Shown here piece by piece: positions 35,433-47,156 of a stretch of DNA of 64,000 bases. Each line of letters starts with the position of its first letter. Position 1 is the first letter of the stretch. The DNA comes from Kryptolebias marmoratus (taxonomy: Eukaryota; Chordata; Actinopteri; Cyprinodontiformes; Rivulidae): contig NC_051438.1 of assembly GCF_001649575.2 (NCBI RefSeq), forward strand, positions 5,172,225-5,236,224, in the 5' to 3' direction. The notes beneath the pieces were generated by a model. The model was not told where the DNA came from and did not search any database. It saw nothing but the letters and a program-made list of their open reading frames with translations. Both the position numbers and the translations under genes were made by a program.

Positions 35433-36747
35433 TAGAGGTGTGCGATACTGCATACTTTGGTATCGATCCGATACCAAGTAAACACAGGGCCAGTATTGCC
35501 GATACCAATACTTTTTATTATTTAAGTTTGATATATCATCAAACTTCTGACCTTTAGTTGTTTTTGTGTTTTTTCTTTTGAATTATTTTGTTCGAACCTG
35601 GACAGAATTTGGACAATGTGTGTAGCTGTCCACAAAATACTTTAATAGAATATTAACATGATAAACAGAAACAATAGCAAAGCAAAACAAATTTGTTTAC
35701 ATTTTTTCCTAAATAAACAAAGTGGTAGGTAGGTAGATACATTTATTTATATAGCACTTTTCAGCACAAGGCGACTCAAAGTGCAAAAAACTATGAGCTA
35801 ATCTGTGAGGATCTGTGAGTTTTGTCCCTGCCCTGCTGGCGGTTCCACTAACTCTCCCTCCCCAGCTGTAACCTGTTCACCTGATGAGCAGCACCTGCAT
35901 TAAAGCCTCCGGCTGGTTCCAGATCTTCGCTGGAGCATCGCGCCTTATGGTCAGAATCTCAGCCTCTAGGTCCTGACGCCAAGCGCACGGCTACACTAAC
36001 ATTTTTGTGTTTTTGTATTTTTTCCTTTGCCTCAGGTTGTGCTGCTCACCTCTAAGTAACCACTTGGCTTCCTGGAACTAACCCGCTGTACTTACCTGGT
36101 GAACCTACCTGTTGCTGGATCTCTGGACGCCTCCCCTCTTGGACTGCCTCTGTTTAACCCTGCTCGTCTCAGTGCTTTGTCATTCCTCAGACCTGTAAGA
36201 CAAGAACAAATAATCTCTAACAATCCTGCTGTATGGTCAAACACATCCAGTACCCGAGACTCATCTTGCTCTTCTCTGCTGTTTCAGATCCTCCTGGTCG
36301 TTCCCCTCTGTTTATATGCGCGCCTGTAAATAAAACCACAGTGTCAGTGTCTGGTTTTCAGTCCTACAACGAACTTTGATTTATGTCAAAATCAAACTAA
36401 AAATCTTTTTGCAGGTAGAGTTAAGAAACTACAATGCAAAATCAAAATAAACTTTGTCCCTTTTAGTGCACTTTAAGGGTTTTTCTTCAGACAGGTTAGT
36501 GGAAGGGGCTTGCTGAAGCTGCCTGGTTCCACTGAGTCATGTGATGGTGCCAGGCTAGACAAGACATGTGGGGAGGGGTTGAAAAGAGAGGGAGATGGTC
36601 AACCGAACCTGGCTGGCTGTTGCTTCTTTTAACGAAACTGCAGCGTTGCATGAAGAGGGATTCTGAAGTATCGATCTTACCACGCTCGTATTAATCTGAT
36701 ACTAATACCTTGGTATCGATATTTTTGGATCAATCTTCCCAGCTCTA
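35433..36747. mobile_element. hAT-type non-autonomous transposon with 8-bp TSD
   Basis: The left end TAGAGGTGTGCGATACTGC and right end (read inward) TAGAGCTGGGAAGATTGATCC are imperfect inverted repeats. Both are followed by inverted copies of TTGGTATCGAT/ATCGATACCAA. The identical octamer AGTTCTAC flanks both ends (35425-35432 and 36748-36755), which is the hAT target duplication size. No transposase is visible. The interior carries later insertions: a copy of the TTTATATAGCACTTTTCAGC repeat at about 35727-35790 and an LTR-like stretch at about 35810-36380. Confidence 0.85.
35810..36380 (+). mobile_element. LTR-like sequence nested in the hAT element
   Basis: C/T-rich sequence with CCAGCTGTAACCTGTTCACC and, near its end, the polyadenylation-like AAATAAAACCACAGTGTCAG. 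It resembles fish retrotransposon LTR sequence but I could not fix its ends. Confidence 0.35.
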
Positions 36748-36759
36748 AGTTCTACTGTA

Positions 36760-37860
36760 AAGCAAGATTTCCAACTTAGCTGGCTGAGTTGAGCTTAAAG
36801 TCAAGAGTTCAGTGTCACAAAGGAGAATCTGTTCAAGCATGGCTAGATCGCCTTGGTGACAGAGGCTGAACTCATCACCTGCTCCAGAGCCGTTTATGAG
36901 CTCAGAGTTTGAGTTAACATCTGTTCACTGATTCTGTTTTTTCAAATATTCCACACAAAACGTTCAGACTAATGTTTACATGTCGACACAGTTCTGCAGG
37001 AACAATAAAAATAAATACAAAAATAAAAAATATTGCCAAATAATGTGAAACTAAAATAATCTTTGCCATCTTAAGTCAGTCAGTGTGCTGCATTTAGGTG
37101 ATGATTAAATAACAAAAGCTAACATTTTAAATGTCAAAATTATTCACAAACAATATTTATTCGGGGATAAATTTCCATTCAATTATTCAGTCTAATAAAT
37201 CTGTAGGAGTAGCATTTCAAATCTTACACAAAGATCATTCCAAGAACTTTTTTATTATTTAACTGGCATGATTTTAGCACATGAGAGAAAAAATAAACCT
37301 GGAAACTTGAATACACTCATAAGCCATATTCCCTGCTGTGTGCTAACAAGAAGCTGTAGTTAGACTGCAAGACGAAATGATTTAAAAATAAATGTGTGGA
37401 TTGTGCAACAGAACATCATCAGAACCATGTTAATCAAAATAATGATGATTAATGGATTGTTACATTTTAAAATTGTGTTTGGATTTGTTGAGATGTCCAG
37501 TAAATGGTTAATATTAGACTCAATTCATTAGTACCTTCTTTGATTAGACAATATTTAATAAATAACATGTTTCATTTGAGAAATAAAATAATTTGCACAT
37601 TATGGGACAGAGTCAGAGCTAAATTAAACCACTTGATGGTGGAGTTAAAAGTTTCAGATCTTTCTGTCTCAATCAGCAGGTAGTTTATTCAGATTTGTAA
37701 CCAAGTTTTTTGTGTTATGTTTTGTTTTTTACAACAAATGAGCAATATTGCTCTGTTGTTCTAATTAGGGCAACAAGGTTTTTATGTTGGGGTCTTATTT
37801 TCTCTTTTTGCAAACAGGACCATTCTGTTCTTTATGAATAAAGTCTCACGGTTATTAAAT
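36760..37860. other. AT-rich DNA, no gene seen
   Basis: No coding frame, repeat family or structured element recognised. Confidence 0.5.
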
Positions 37861-37861
37861 T

Positions 37862-38010
37862 GAAATTCAAAAATATTTTATTAATCCCAAAGGGAAATTA
37901 AATGGTGTTGTAGCTCATTGTCCTGGTTCTGTTTAAGAGTTGTTATAGATGCTGATGGCTGTGGGCAGGAAGGATTTCTTGTACTGGTCTGTCCCGATTT
38001 GTCCTCGGCC
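37862..38010 (-). pseudogene. LINE 3' end
   Basis: On the minus strand the sequence reads ...CAGACCAGTACAAGAAATCC, TTCCTGCCCACAGCC, and ends TTTCCCTTTGGGATTAATAA, a common 3' end of fish LINEs. Only the last codons and the 3' UTR remain. Confidence 0.6.
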
Positions 38011-38084
38011 CTGGTGTCTTCAAAGAGCCCTATTATTAGTTTTAGTATTACAACTAGTATTCCCCATTGACAAGAACCAAGGTT

Positions 38085-38850
38085 TTGTCTTAAGAGTGGA
38101 GCCAGAAACCAGACACGGAGACAAGGTAAAAGGTAAGTGATTTTATTTACAGGTTTCAAAACTGCAAAGGTGACAGGTGACCAGGAGGATCTGAAACGGC
38201 AGGAAGGGAGCAAGGTCAGTCTCAGGTACAGATTCAGTTTCGAGGACTAGTGACAAGGCAAGACTTGGCAGGATTCAGAATGCGCAGACAAAGGTTTAAG
38301 ATGTTTATTGTGAACGGACAGATAACTGGATCTCTACTAATGGATTTAGCACTCACGTCGAGGACTGGGAGCTGGACCAGGACAGGTAAGACTGCCGGGG
38401 ACTGGCGGTTGAGTGCGGCTGGGATGGTCGGATAGGGGCTTAGGCAAAAAGGAGAGTCCAGGCAAGATGTCAGAACCAGAGAGTCCAAGGCTTGCAGAAA
38501 AATCCAGAAAAGGGTCATTCCAATAGCGAAGTCCAGAAGTGAGAAGAGAGGTCGGTTAACGGAGATTAGATGTCAAGAAGGTCTCAGACAAGGAGTAGGC
38601 AAAAGACAATGGTCATGGAAGCAGGCAGAAACTGTGGATCGCTGGACATTTACTTAGTGTTAACCGTTCAATAATCTGGCAACTGTAGGCTGTGAGCTGT
38701 GGACCTAAATACTGGCATGAGCAGGTGAAGCTGATGGCTGTGATTAAGTTGTCATAGAAACAAGGGCGTGGCATGAGACTGTGGAAAGTTACTGAGCTGT
38801 GGCATGGCTGGAAGCAGGAGGCGTGGCAGGAACAGAGGAAGCTGTGACAA
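38085..38850 (-). mobile_element. LTR-like dispersed sequence
   Basis: Minus-oriented, A/G-rich; contains CCAGAAACCAGACACGGAG, GGCATGAGCAGGTGAAGC and GGCGTGGCAGGAACAGAGG. It is similar in style to the solo LTR at 43394. Boundaries uncertain. Confidence 0.4.
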
Positions 38851-38889
38851 CTAGAGCATAAGTAATTGTTTATGTTTATTTTTCTTACA

Positions 38890-39300
38890 GGTGTGAAGTG
38901 TTGAGAGACATGGAGACAGCAAGGTCCAGGAGGAGAGTTCCAGGAGGAGGATCCAGCAATCCAGTGACAGGTAGGTCCAACAGGTAAATGCATCCATAGA
39001 TCCAAACAGGCAGGTATTTACAATAGCCAGAACAGCCGTTCCTGAGGCAAGGAAGGAAGGACAAAAATACAATGGTCAACCTAGCAAACTTTCTCTCAAA
39101 AACATAGCGGTCTGAGGCTGAGTCTCTAACCCATAAGGCTCGATGCTCCAGCAGAGATCTGAGTCCAGATGCAGGCTTAAATACTGGCTGGGCTCATCAG
39201 GGAGATGGACAGCAGCTGTGAAGGAAGAGTAACACGCACCGCCCACAGGGCGGGGACAGAACTCTGAATCCTCACACCTATTAGTCCCGCCCTGTAACTT
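38890..39300 (-). mobile_element. Second LTR-like dispersed sequence
   Basis: Contains GATCTGAGTCCAGATGCAGG, AAATACTGGCTGGGCTCATC and GTCCCGCCCTGTAAC, typical of fish LTR-type repeats. Boundaries uncertain. Confidence 0.4.
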
Positions 39301-39934
39301 TATTCATTGAATTTGAATATATTGAGCAAAATAGCCGTTAAATGACGAGAGGAATGCCTCGTTTCATGTGAACGCACTCAAAAACTAAAGCAGAAAGTCT
39401 GAATTGATGATGTAACAAAAGAACAATTGTCAGTACATGTAACTTCTTAGTAGAAATTTAGTCTTTGTCAAGTCATGCTAAGGGAAGACAGCCCTGCTTT
39501 GTTTACCTTGATTTGAAGTCTAATTTTCTGTGCATTTGGGACTGTAGCCCCAGATGTTTATAACCCTGACACTTGAGACAAAATTCACTTAGAAATGCAG
39601 TTCTGTTCAATCCAGTTGTTCAACTCCTCACTGTTTGCTTGAAAAGCAGAGAAGCAAGCTAGGTTGTGTTTTCTCTGCATTTCAGACAAGCAGCATCTGC
39701 TGAGCCTGGCATTGTTTTTCACCAGGACTGAGTGATTGCAAAAATGTCTAGTTTTGTTGCCAGAGGACGAGGAATCTTTACTCAGCTGTCAGACAAAAGC
39801 AACACAATGAGTTAATATACTAGTAATAATGTGATTTGTATGGATATCTTTGATTGAAATTCTGAATGTTGTTGTGCCATGGAGAAATACTACAACTGAT
39901 ATATAAAACAGCAATTAAGAGTGAGATTTGTTGA

Positions 39935-40445
39935 TAAATTAAAACAGCCAGCCACCTAATGTGCAATTTGATTATATATATTAAAATGACCTATCATATG
40001 CTGGTTGATATGATTATATATTAAAACTGCCTGCCATAAACCAAGCGATATGACTAAATTTTATAACAGACTTCTAAATACTGTGCAACTTGATTATATA
40101 AAAAGAGGCCTTTAACATGATGTGCAATTTAATTATACATTAAAATAGCCTGTCATACATTGTGTGGTTTGCTTATATATTGAAACAGCTTGTCATACTC
40201 TGGGCGGTTTGATTATATAATAAAAATAAACTTCCATACTCTGTGAGATTTGCTTATGTATAAAAACAACATGCAATAAACTGTAAAATATATATATATG
40301 TATACATTAAAATGGTCTGTCATATTTTGTGCAATATGTTATTAGATTTCAATGGCCTGCTATACATTATGTGGTTTGTTTATATATTGAAAAAGACTCT
40401 GGGGGGTTTGATTATATTCCAAAACATCCTGGCATACGCTGGCAT
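39935..40445. repeat. Degenerate 40-bp satellite, about 12 units
   Basis: Units of 39-42 bp with core GTGCAATTTGATTATATA, then TTAAAATAGCCTGTCATAC. Successive GATTATATA-type cores fall at about 39970, 40012, 40052, 40092, 40131, 40171, 40211 and 40252 and continue more loosely to about 40410. The sequence is highly AT-rich and diverged. Confidence 0.85.
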
Positions 40446-40449
40446 ATGT

Positions 40450-41560
40450 GTATGCAGGGTTGCACTGATGCAAGGATACATGTATAAAGTAAGTGCATGT
40501 GGGCGAAATGGTAACAGAACAGCAAAAAGAAGGGGGTGTACATGTTGGCAGAGATAGGAATCGACTAGAACCCCACATAGTTGCACCCTAAGTGTGGTCC
40601 TCTTTCCATTCTGACTTGAACTCAGCTTTCAGCTTCATGGACATGACATGCAGGGAAAATAACCCTCACTAACACACACACACACACATAAATGAACACA
40701 TGAATCATACTGGCTGCAGACAAAGTCAGAGCTGCACAAAGCAGCACTAAAAGAGAAACATAAATTGTCTTCAAGAGGAGATTTTCTATATGTAGTTATA
40801 TCAAGTCCTTGGTGCAGCTGAACATGCATCACTCTCTTTTCTGATGGTCAGAAAGTCTGCAGGGGACAGAGAGGAGAGTGGGAAATCAAGGTCTTCCACG
40901 TGTGCAAATGCTAATGCTAATCCAAGTGGGGGCACTAATGTAGAACCCATATTCACAGTCATGAACAGCTACTTTGCAAATATGATTATTGCTCTCTCAG
41001 CTCTAACCATGCACTTCACTGTAGCCACTTCACAAACTACCATCTTCGTCTGATTTACATAGTCCGAACATTTCAGCCTTCAGTCATTGTTGCTGCTAAA
41101 AATGCAGCCAAATGACCAGTAAGGGCTCCCATCGAGTGGGTAAAATTACATCCATCTTACACATCAAAAGTTACCCACACACTGCAGTGAGCATTTAGAA
41201 AGTTTCAAGCATCTAAAGACCCTGAAGCAATTCAACTCCTAAAATTATTAGAGCAGAAAAAAGGTCATTTTTAAGTTTTATAAGGCTGCCAGCAGGAGGA
41301 CATCTTCTAATCTTTCATTTCCTCACTGGTTTTACAAGTCAATTAGTCCAAAAACAGGGTCACTCCTGTAATGTGACACACGTCGGCAGACTCAGATGTC
41401 AGGGACAGCAAACAAGTCCTATTTCAGCCCTTCTTTTTGCACTTTGTCTCGTCTTCATTTTCAGGTGTCTGTGTGAGGTGTTTCACCAAGAGGCACACTG
41501 TGCTGCAGGACTTAGTTGTTTCTCTGCTCCAACACACCTGATAATTGCCTGACAAATATG
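40450..41560. other. No gene seen
   Basis: Unique-looking DNA with a short (CA)n tract at about 40671-40688. No coding frame recognised. Confidence 0.5.
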
Positions 41561-41564
41561 AAAG

Positions 41565-41955
41565 GGTGATAATGTTTTTGCCTGTGCCTGTCTGTTAACA
41601 GAATATCTCATGAACCACTAAAAGGGTTTTAATGAAACTTTCAGAAATGTATTATTGAACGTACAGCTACAACTCGTTAACTTTTGGAGTCCACTCAAAA
41701 GTCTATAACTCAGGTAATTTTACAGATATTAGGCCAACAGTTGATGTTTTAGTAGCTGAGAGTCATTTACAAGAAATACTCTGAGCTATGTACTGTATCT
41801 TGAATTACTGCATCAGATTGCATATAACTTTTTTCAAAGGTTTGACCAATGCAGCTACAATTCCATCATTTCTCAGCATAAGATGATCTTAGTCTAAACC
41901 TCTGTCACTAAAGGGTGATATGCATTCCTTCAAGGAATGCTAGGCCTTTAGTTTA
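41565..41955 (+). mobile_element. Copy of palindrome-ended family with intact 3' end
   Basis: GGGTGATAATGTTTTTGCC, ATATCTCATGAACCACTAAA, GGTTTGACCAATGCAGCTAC, then TATGCATTCCTTCAAGGAA and TGCTAGGCC. The terminal palindrome GCATTCCTTCAAGGAATGC is perfect here. Confidence 0.8.
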
Positions 41956-42459
41956 AGGAATTACCACAACTACTTGTCATCAAGTTTAGCAGAGGACTAT
42001 TAATTACCCATTAGTTCAAATCTGGGTTCCTGCATCACTGCATATTTGCTCAGAACATATATGTTTCAGTTAACACTAAATTCTGCTTAATGGGGTGAAA
42101 GTGTGAGCATATAGCTGAGACAGTGTGGTGACTCTAAATGAATCAGTACAGAGGTACACACAGAGCCAAGTTCTTTAAAAACGAAACTAGACTGATGCCT
42201 TTTAGAGCTGGAACACAGTGCCAAAGACTGACAGCAGTGTCTGGAAGTTGTTAAAACTTGTCTACTTTCCAATAGTTTGGCTGAGAGCTCAGATCATTTA
42301 GCCACAGTTTCTGCCGCGCCACACTGCCACAAACTGCGCCTCAGAGACCCACATTTACAAACCACTTTCATGTTTAATAAAACCTACAGCTAAGCTGCTT
42401 TTCTTTCAATACAACTGCTTCGCAAAAAAAGTTTATGCTGCTTACGTATGTGTAATCTG

Positions 42460-42960
42460 TCCTACCCCATTTCTGAAAAAGTTGGGTGGCTGTGTAAAAT
42501 GTGAAAGACAGAATGCAATAATTTGAATATCTCATAAATCCATTTTTTTTTCACTTATGAACATAACATATGAATATATGAATCGTTGAAACTAAAAAGT
42601 TGATAATTTTGGGGGAAATAAGGTCATTTTGATTTTTAATGGCAGAAACACATCTCTTTAAAGTTGTTCCAAGTCCATGTTTCCCGTGTGAAGCATCTCC
42701 TCTTCTTTTAACAACAGGAGAGCAGCTGCTGGAGGTTTTGGAGGGAATGATGTCCCATTCTTGTCTCAGGTAAGATTCTAGCTGTTTAACAGTCCTGGCT
42801 GTTCTTTGCTGGATTTTGTGTTTCATGACGCGCCAAATATTTTTACCATGTAAGAGGTCTGGACTGCAGGGAGGCCAGCTCAGCACCTGATTTTTTTTTT
42901 TTAATATACAGTTCAATCTGTTATTGATGAATAAAACTGATCTGGTGCCTCTTATTTAAT
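42460..42960 (-). pseudogene. Tc1/mariner-like transposase remnant
   Basis: On the minus strand a broken frame reads LSWPPCSPDLLHGKNIWRVM, KHKIQQRTARTVKQLESYLR, QEWDIIPSKT. This corresponds to the SPDLNPIENIW catalytic block and the region after it, with the NPIE part mutated. Non-coding flanks are AT-rich. No ends identified. Confidence 0.6.
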
Positions 42961-43248
42961 TTTTATTTCCTTACCTTCCATATACATTGTGGTTCTGGAG
43001 ATCTGACAATACTTTGCGTGATGTTCAAAATAAAACTACCTTTACTTATTTTTACTTCTGACTGTTTTGTATTTGCAAAGTTCAAATGTGTTCAAATCAT
43101 GACATAATAAGATTCAAAATCCTCCAGGTGTTTCTTATTTGTACCACTTATTTTTACAGCTTTTTGTTCCCCCTGGCCCAGCCTTTTTCAGATGTGTTAC
43201 TAAAATTCAAAATTACTTTATAATTTACTTTACATTACTTTATATGTT

Positions 43249-43350
43249 TCTTGGTGGTCAGTGCAACGGTCTTGTAATCCTGTGGCTGCAGGTTCTACGC
43301 CAGGTTGTGTCAGAAAGGGGATCCAGTGCCAAATCTACAGTTTGAGTTTG
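43249..43350 (+). mobile_element. Diverged tRNA-derived SINE copy
   Basis: TTGGTGGTCAGTGCAACGGT, CTTGTAATCCTGTGGCTGCA and GGTTCTACGCC (B-box relic) parallel the SINE at 31107. Confidence 0.6.
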
Positions 43351-43393
43351 CTAAGCTATATTACATTATAAATAAAATATAGGGTTCTGAGAG

Positions 43394-43826
43394 TGTCAGA
43401 AGGCGGAGAGATGGCGGCAAACCCAGAACGCAGACGCATGGTTTAAAGGAACGAAAATTACTTTAATAACTAAAAATGACAAACAAAAAGGCTGGCGTGG
43501 CAGCAAAACAAACATTAACTAAATCCAAAACGAGATGCACGGCAAGACATGGCATGGCAAAGAGCAGACAGAGCGGAATGATCCAGTGGTGTGTGAGAGA
43601 AATGGCCGGGTTTTTAAAATCAGGAGGTGATTGGAAAGTGGACACAGGTGAAGCAATTAACCAGACTAGAGACAGGTGTAGATGGGCGTGGCAGGAAGGC
43701 AAAAGAGTGACTGGGGAGGAGTGAATAGTGACAGCAAACATGAACAGAAAAAACTAAACTGAAACAATAACTCAAACCGAAACAAGACAATCAAAACAAC
43801 AAACTGAAAATACCCAAACTATGACA
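43394..43826 (-). mobile_element. Solo LTR, 433 bp, with 5-bp TSD
   Basis: The segment is bounded by TGTCAG on the left and TGACA on the right (TG...CA ends) and is flanked on both sides by the direct repeat GAGAG (43389-43393 and 43827-43831). In minus orientation it runs from T-rich TGTCATAGTTTGGG to TTAAAGTAATTTTCG near its end. No internal retroelement coding region is adjacent, so it is a solo LTR. Similar sequences occur at 33960, 34570, 38085, 38890, 43850 and 53640. Confidence 0.75.
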
Positions 43827-43849
43827 GAGAGTGGCAAATTGTTGCTATC

Positions 43850-44335
43850 AGTATCTGTGTTTTTGGATAGTTTTTATGTTTACCGTTTTGCTTTTATTCC
43901 TTTTGTTATAAAGTTTATTTTCCTGTTTTTCACTTGTTGTATTTTGTGACTTCTTTGTGTTCTGTTTTATTCCTCTGTTGTCCTGTACCACCAGCTTATT
44001 TCTCTTCAGTCAGTTCTGCTTCTCAGCCCTGCCCCTCCCACTCACACCTGTTTCCTGCGATCATTAGTCTCACCTGTCACCACTGTCCATTTATACTCTG
44101 ATCTTACCCTCACTCAGCATTTGGTCACCCTGTTTTCCTGCCGGCTTTTCTCCATGCCTATTTCCTGGTCTGTTTGTCCTGCCCGTTCCTCCTGGAGGTT
44201 ATTTCTTTTGTTATTGTGTTTTGCTGCCCCGTCAGCTTCTTAGTTTTCTTTAATAAAATCTGCACCTAATCCAGCCCTTGTGTGAGTCTGCATCTCTGGA
44301 TCCTTTTCACAACATAATAACATGACAGTTGCATT
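43850..44335 (+). mobile_element. LTR-like copy in opposite orientation
   Basis: T/C-rich sequence ending AACATGACA, with TCCCACTCACACCTGTTTCC and an AATAAAATCTGC polyadenylation-like site. It adjoins the solo LTR and belongs to the same or a related family. Confidence 0.5.
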
Positions 44336-44669
44336 CCGTTTGTATTTACACATCAAAATGTCTCTGAAACTGGAGTTGCACAAGTAATCCTGTTTGGTCA
44401 GTTTAATCTTTCTTACATTAATTTATAATTTGATCTGTTTAATCTGTTGGAGATTTTGCAACATGTTCACTATAGTCAGCTGCTTGTAAACCAATGTTTC
44501 TGTGTGCATTTACAGATGGTTGTGAGGTTTAGAACCACAATAATTCAGCAGGACAATTTCTTATCCATTTTTAGTGTTATGTTAACATGATATATGACTC
44601 AGCTTTTAATGTAGTGCCTCAGGTTGTAGTTTGAATTACTGCAGATGGATTTAGTGTGACAGCTTTGTT

Positions 44670-44712
44670 TCTTTTTTTTTTTTTTTTATTTCTTTTTTTT
44701 TTTTACAACTTC
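44670..44712. repeat. Poly-T tract
   Basis: Nearly uninterrupted T run broken by one ATTTC. Confidence 0.9.
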
Positions 44713-44821
44713 ATTCTTGGTAATTCTTTGTAATATTTTTAAAGTGAATGGCAGTAGATTTTTATTTTATTTATGTCAGTCTTTGTATTGTTTATTGTGA
44801 GATATGTGACAAACTACTCTA

Positions 44822-45310
44822 TTGTTATTGTCCGAAGCGAAAATGTGCGCTAATGCTTCACATTTGCCCACAAAGATTTCAGCAAAGGACCACGCAAAAC
44901 AGTCTCCTACCCAGCTGCACGAGAGTGGGGGGAAGCTGTTTTGCACGTCCTGCAGTGTAATCATGGAACATAAATGCATCGACAAACACTTTGTGTCTGC
45001 AAAACGTGTGAGGAGAGCTGCAGACGAGGGACAATCCAGAAATGGTCATGAATGTCAGTTTAGAAGCTATAAAAGTTCTCAAATAAAGCACCTTTTGATA
45101 ATGTCAATGTTTGTTGGTAATTATCTTACAGAACTAGTAAGTATTTTTGGTTTGTATATTAAAAGTTATGGTTTTTTATTGATTTAATTAAAAAAAAAAG
45201 CACAACTTTTCATTGCAACTTTTAGGAAAATGCCCCGTGAAATCAGGCATTTTAGCCCGCAACAATCACAAAAAATGCCCGTGAAGTCCTGGAGGGATTG
45301 AGTAATTATT
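44822..45310 (+). pseudogene. hAT/CGGBP1-like zinc-finger relic
   Basis: The frame from 44843 reads MCANASHLPTKISAKDHAKQ, then HESGGKLFCTSCSVIMEHKC, IDKHFVSAKRVRR. The C-x2-C ... H-x4-H finger preceded by HESGGKLFC resembles the BED-like finger of CGGBP1 and the hAT transposases from which it derives. The frame loses similarity after about 60 codons and no transposase core follows. It is most likely a fragment of a DNA transposon rather than a host gene. Confidence 0.5.
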
Positions 45311-45499
45311 GATATCAACTAAACTACAAAACATATAGGTCTTAACAGTTTGAAAGTGGATCGTTTTATTTTTGGAGCATTTTCATTACACACTAAGATT
45401 ATCTTATAAGATGGGACAAAGTTATGATTATAGCTTTTAGTTAAAGTTTTATATATAATGTCATGCACAATATCAAGCAATAAAACTATATCTGTTAGC

Positions 45500-45665
45500 A
45501 CTCAGAATATGTCTTGCAAATTACTCTCAGCTACAACTATACCAGATTTTAGCTCAATATTTGTAAATTTGACTGAGTTATGGCAATATTTTTATTATAT
45601 GTTTGCTAAAGTTGATAAGCTGTTGCAGTTATTTTCAACTGGGTTGGCTCCAAAACTTAGTTACT
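45500..45665 (-). mobile_element. Fragment of palindrome-ended family
   Basis: Minus-oriented centre of the family: CTCTCAGCTACAACTATACC, GACTGAGTTATGGC, CAACTGGGTTGGCTCCAAAA. Confidence 0.5.
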
Positions 45666-45974
45666 TGTAGAAGTTTGCTTCAGCTGGCTGGGATTTCAGA
45701 GGACAAGAAAGAGACCGACAAACACAGAAGGATTGGTGCAGGTGTAGTTTCTGTGGCAAGAAAAACAAATAAAAACACAGGTTAATGACAGCAATAATTA
45801 TAAATACAAACACGGAGAGTAGAGTGAGTAAAGACCAGGCTCAGGATGAGTGGTCATCTGCCTCACCAGAGGAAGAAAACCAAAGAGCACAAAGTTAATG
45901 ACAGCAATAATTAAAAAACAAACATGGGGAGTAGAAAGTAAAGACAGCAGCAGAGTGAGGAAATGTGGTCATTA

Positions 45975-46152
45975 TGTCAAGTCAAATTTATTTATATAGC
46001 ACTTTTCAGCAACAAGGCGATAGAAAGTGCTTTACAGCATGAAAACAAAAATACAGAGTCGTAAAACACACAATAATATCTCAACTATGAGCTAAGATAA
46101 TCTAAATGAAATCATGAAAACACACACAACAACATAAAGTTGAAACTAAACA
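45975..46152 (+). repeat. TTTATATAGCACTTTTCAGC dispersed repeat, left part
   Basis: Starts TCAAATTTATTTATATAGCA, CTTTTCAGCAACAAGGCG, then an ACTAAA/GATAAT-rich body. The Tc1-like element at 46153 is inserted in the body, which resumes at 47660 and runs to the gap at 48179. Other copies start at 35727 and 61227. Confidence 0.6.
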
Positions 46153-46399
46153 TAGTTGTCCTCAAAATTATTCATACCCCTGTTCATTTTTGTGATATTC
46201 TTTATTTTTGTGAAGAAATTAATGCTTTTTCCAAGTTTGTCTATGATTGCTAAATGAACAACAACTTAGAGAGTGACATCAAAACATAATTCAAGAAACT
46301 TTTTCGTTTCATGAGTATATAATAAATTAATTTACAAAAAAGCCATGTTCAAAATTATTCATACCCTGGTCCAATGTCTTTCTTTAATAGTCAATAGTG

Positions 46400-47156
46400 N
46401 NNNNNNNNNNNNNNNNNNNNNNNNNNNNNNNNNNNNNNNNNNNNNNNNNNNNNNNNNNNNNNNNNNNNNNNNNNNNNNNNNNNNNNNNNNNNNNNNNNNN
46501 NNNNNNNNNNNNNNNNNNNNNNNNNNNNNNNNNNNNNNNNNNNNNNNNNNNNNNNNNNNNNNNNNNNNNNNNNNNNNNNNNNNNNNNNNNNNNNNNNNNN
46601 NNNNNNNNNNNNNNNNNNNNNNNNNNNNNNNNNNNNNNNNNNNNNNNNNNNNNNNNNNNNNNNNNNNNNNNNNNNNNNNNNNNNNNNNNNNNNNNNNNNN
46701 NNNNNNNNNNNNNNNNNNNNNNNNNNNNNNNNNNNNNNNNNNNNNNNNNNNNNNNNNNNNNNNNNNNNNNNNNNNNNNNNNNNNNNNNNNNNNNNNNNNN
46801 NNNNNNNNNNNNNNNNNNNNNNNNNNNNNNNNNNNNNNNNNNNNNNNNNNNNNNNNNNNNNNNNNNNNNNNNNNNNNNNNNNNNNNNNNNNNNNNNNNNN
46901 NNNNNNNNNNNNNNNNNNNNNNNNNNNNNNNNNNNNNNNNNNNNNNNNNNNNNNNNNNNNNNNNNNNNNNNNNNNNNNNNNNNNNNNNNNNNNNNNNNNN
47001 NNNNNNNNNNNNNNNNNNNNNNNNNNNNNNNNNNNNNNNNNNNNNNNNNNNNNNNNNNNNNNNNNNNNNNNNNNNNNNNNNNNNNNNNNNNNNNNNNNNN
47101 NNNNNNNNNNNNNNNNNNNNNNNNNNNNNNNNNNNNNNNNNNNNNNNNNNNNNNNN
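46400..47156. other. Assembly gap (757 N)
   Basis: The gap hides most of the transposase gene of the Tc1-like element. The assembler probably could not resolve a multicopy sequence here. Confidence 1.

Noticed and set aside
39935..40445. CRISPR-like array
   Set aside because: The spacing is a contiguous 40-bp tandem without distinct spacers, the repeats are diverged, and the genome is vertebrate.
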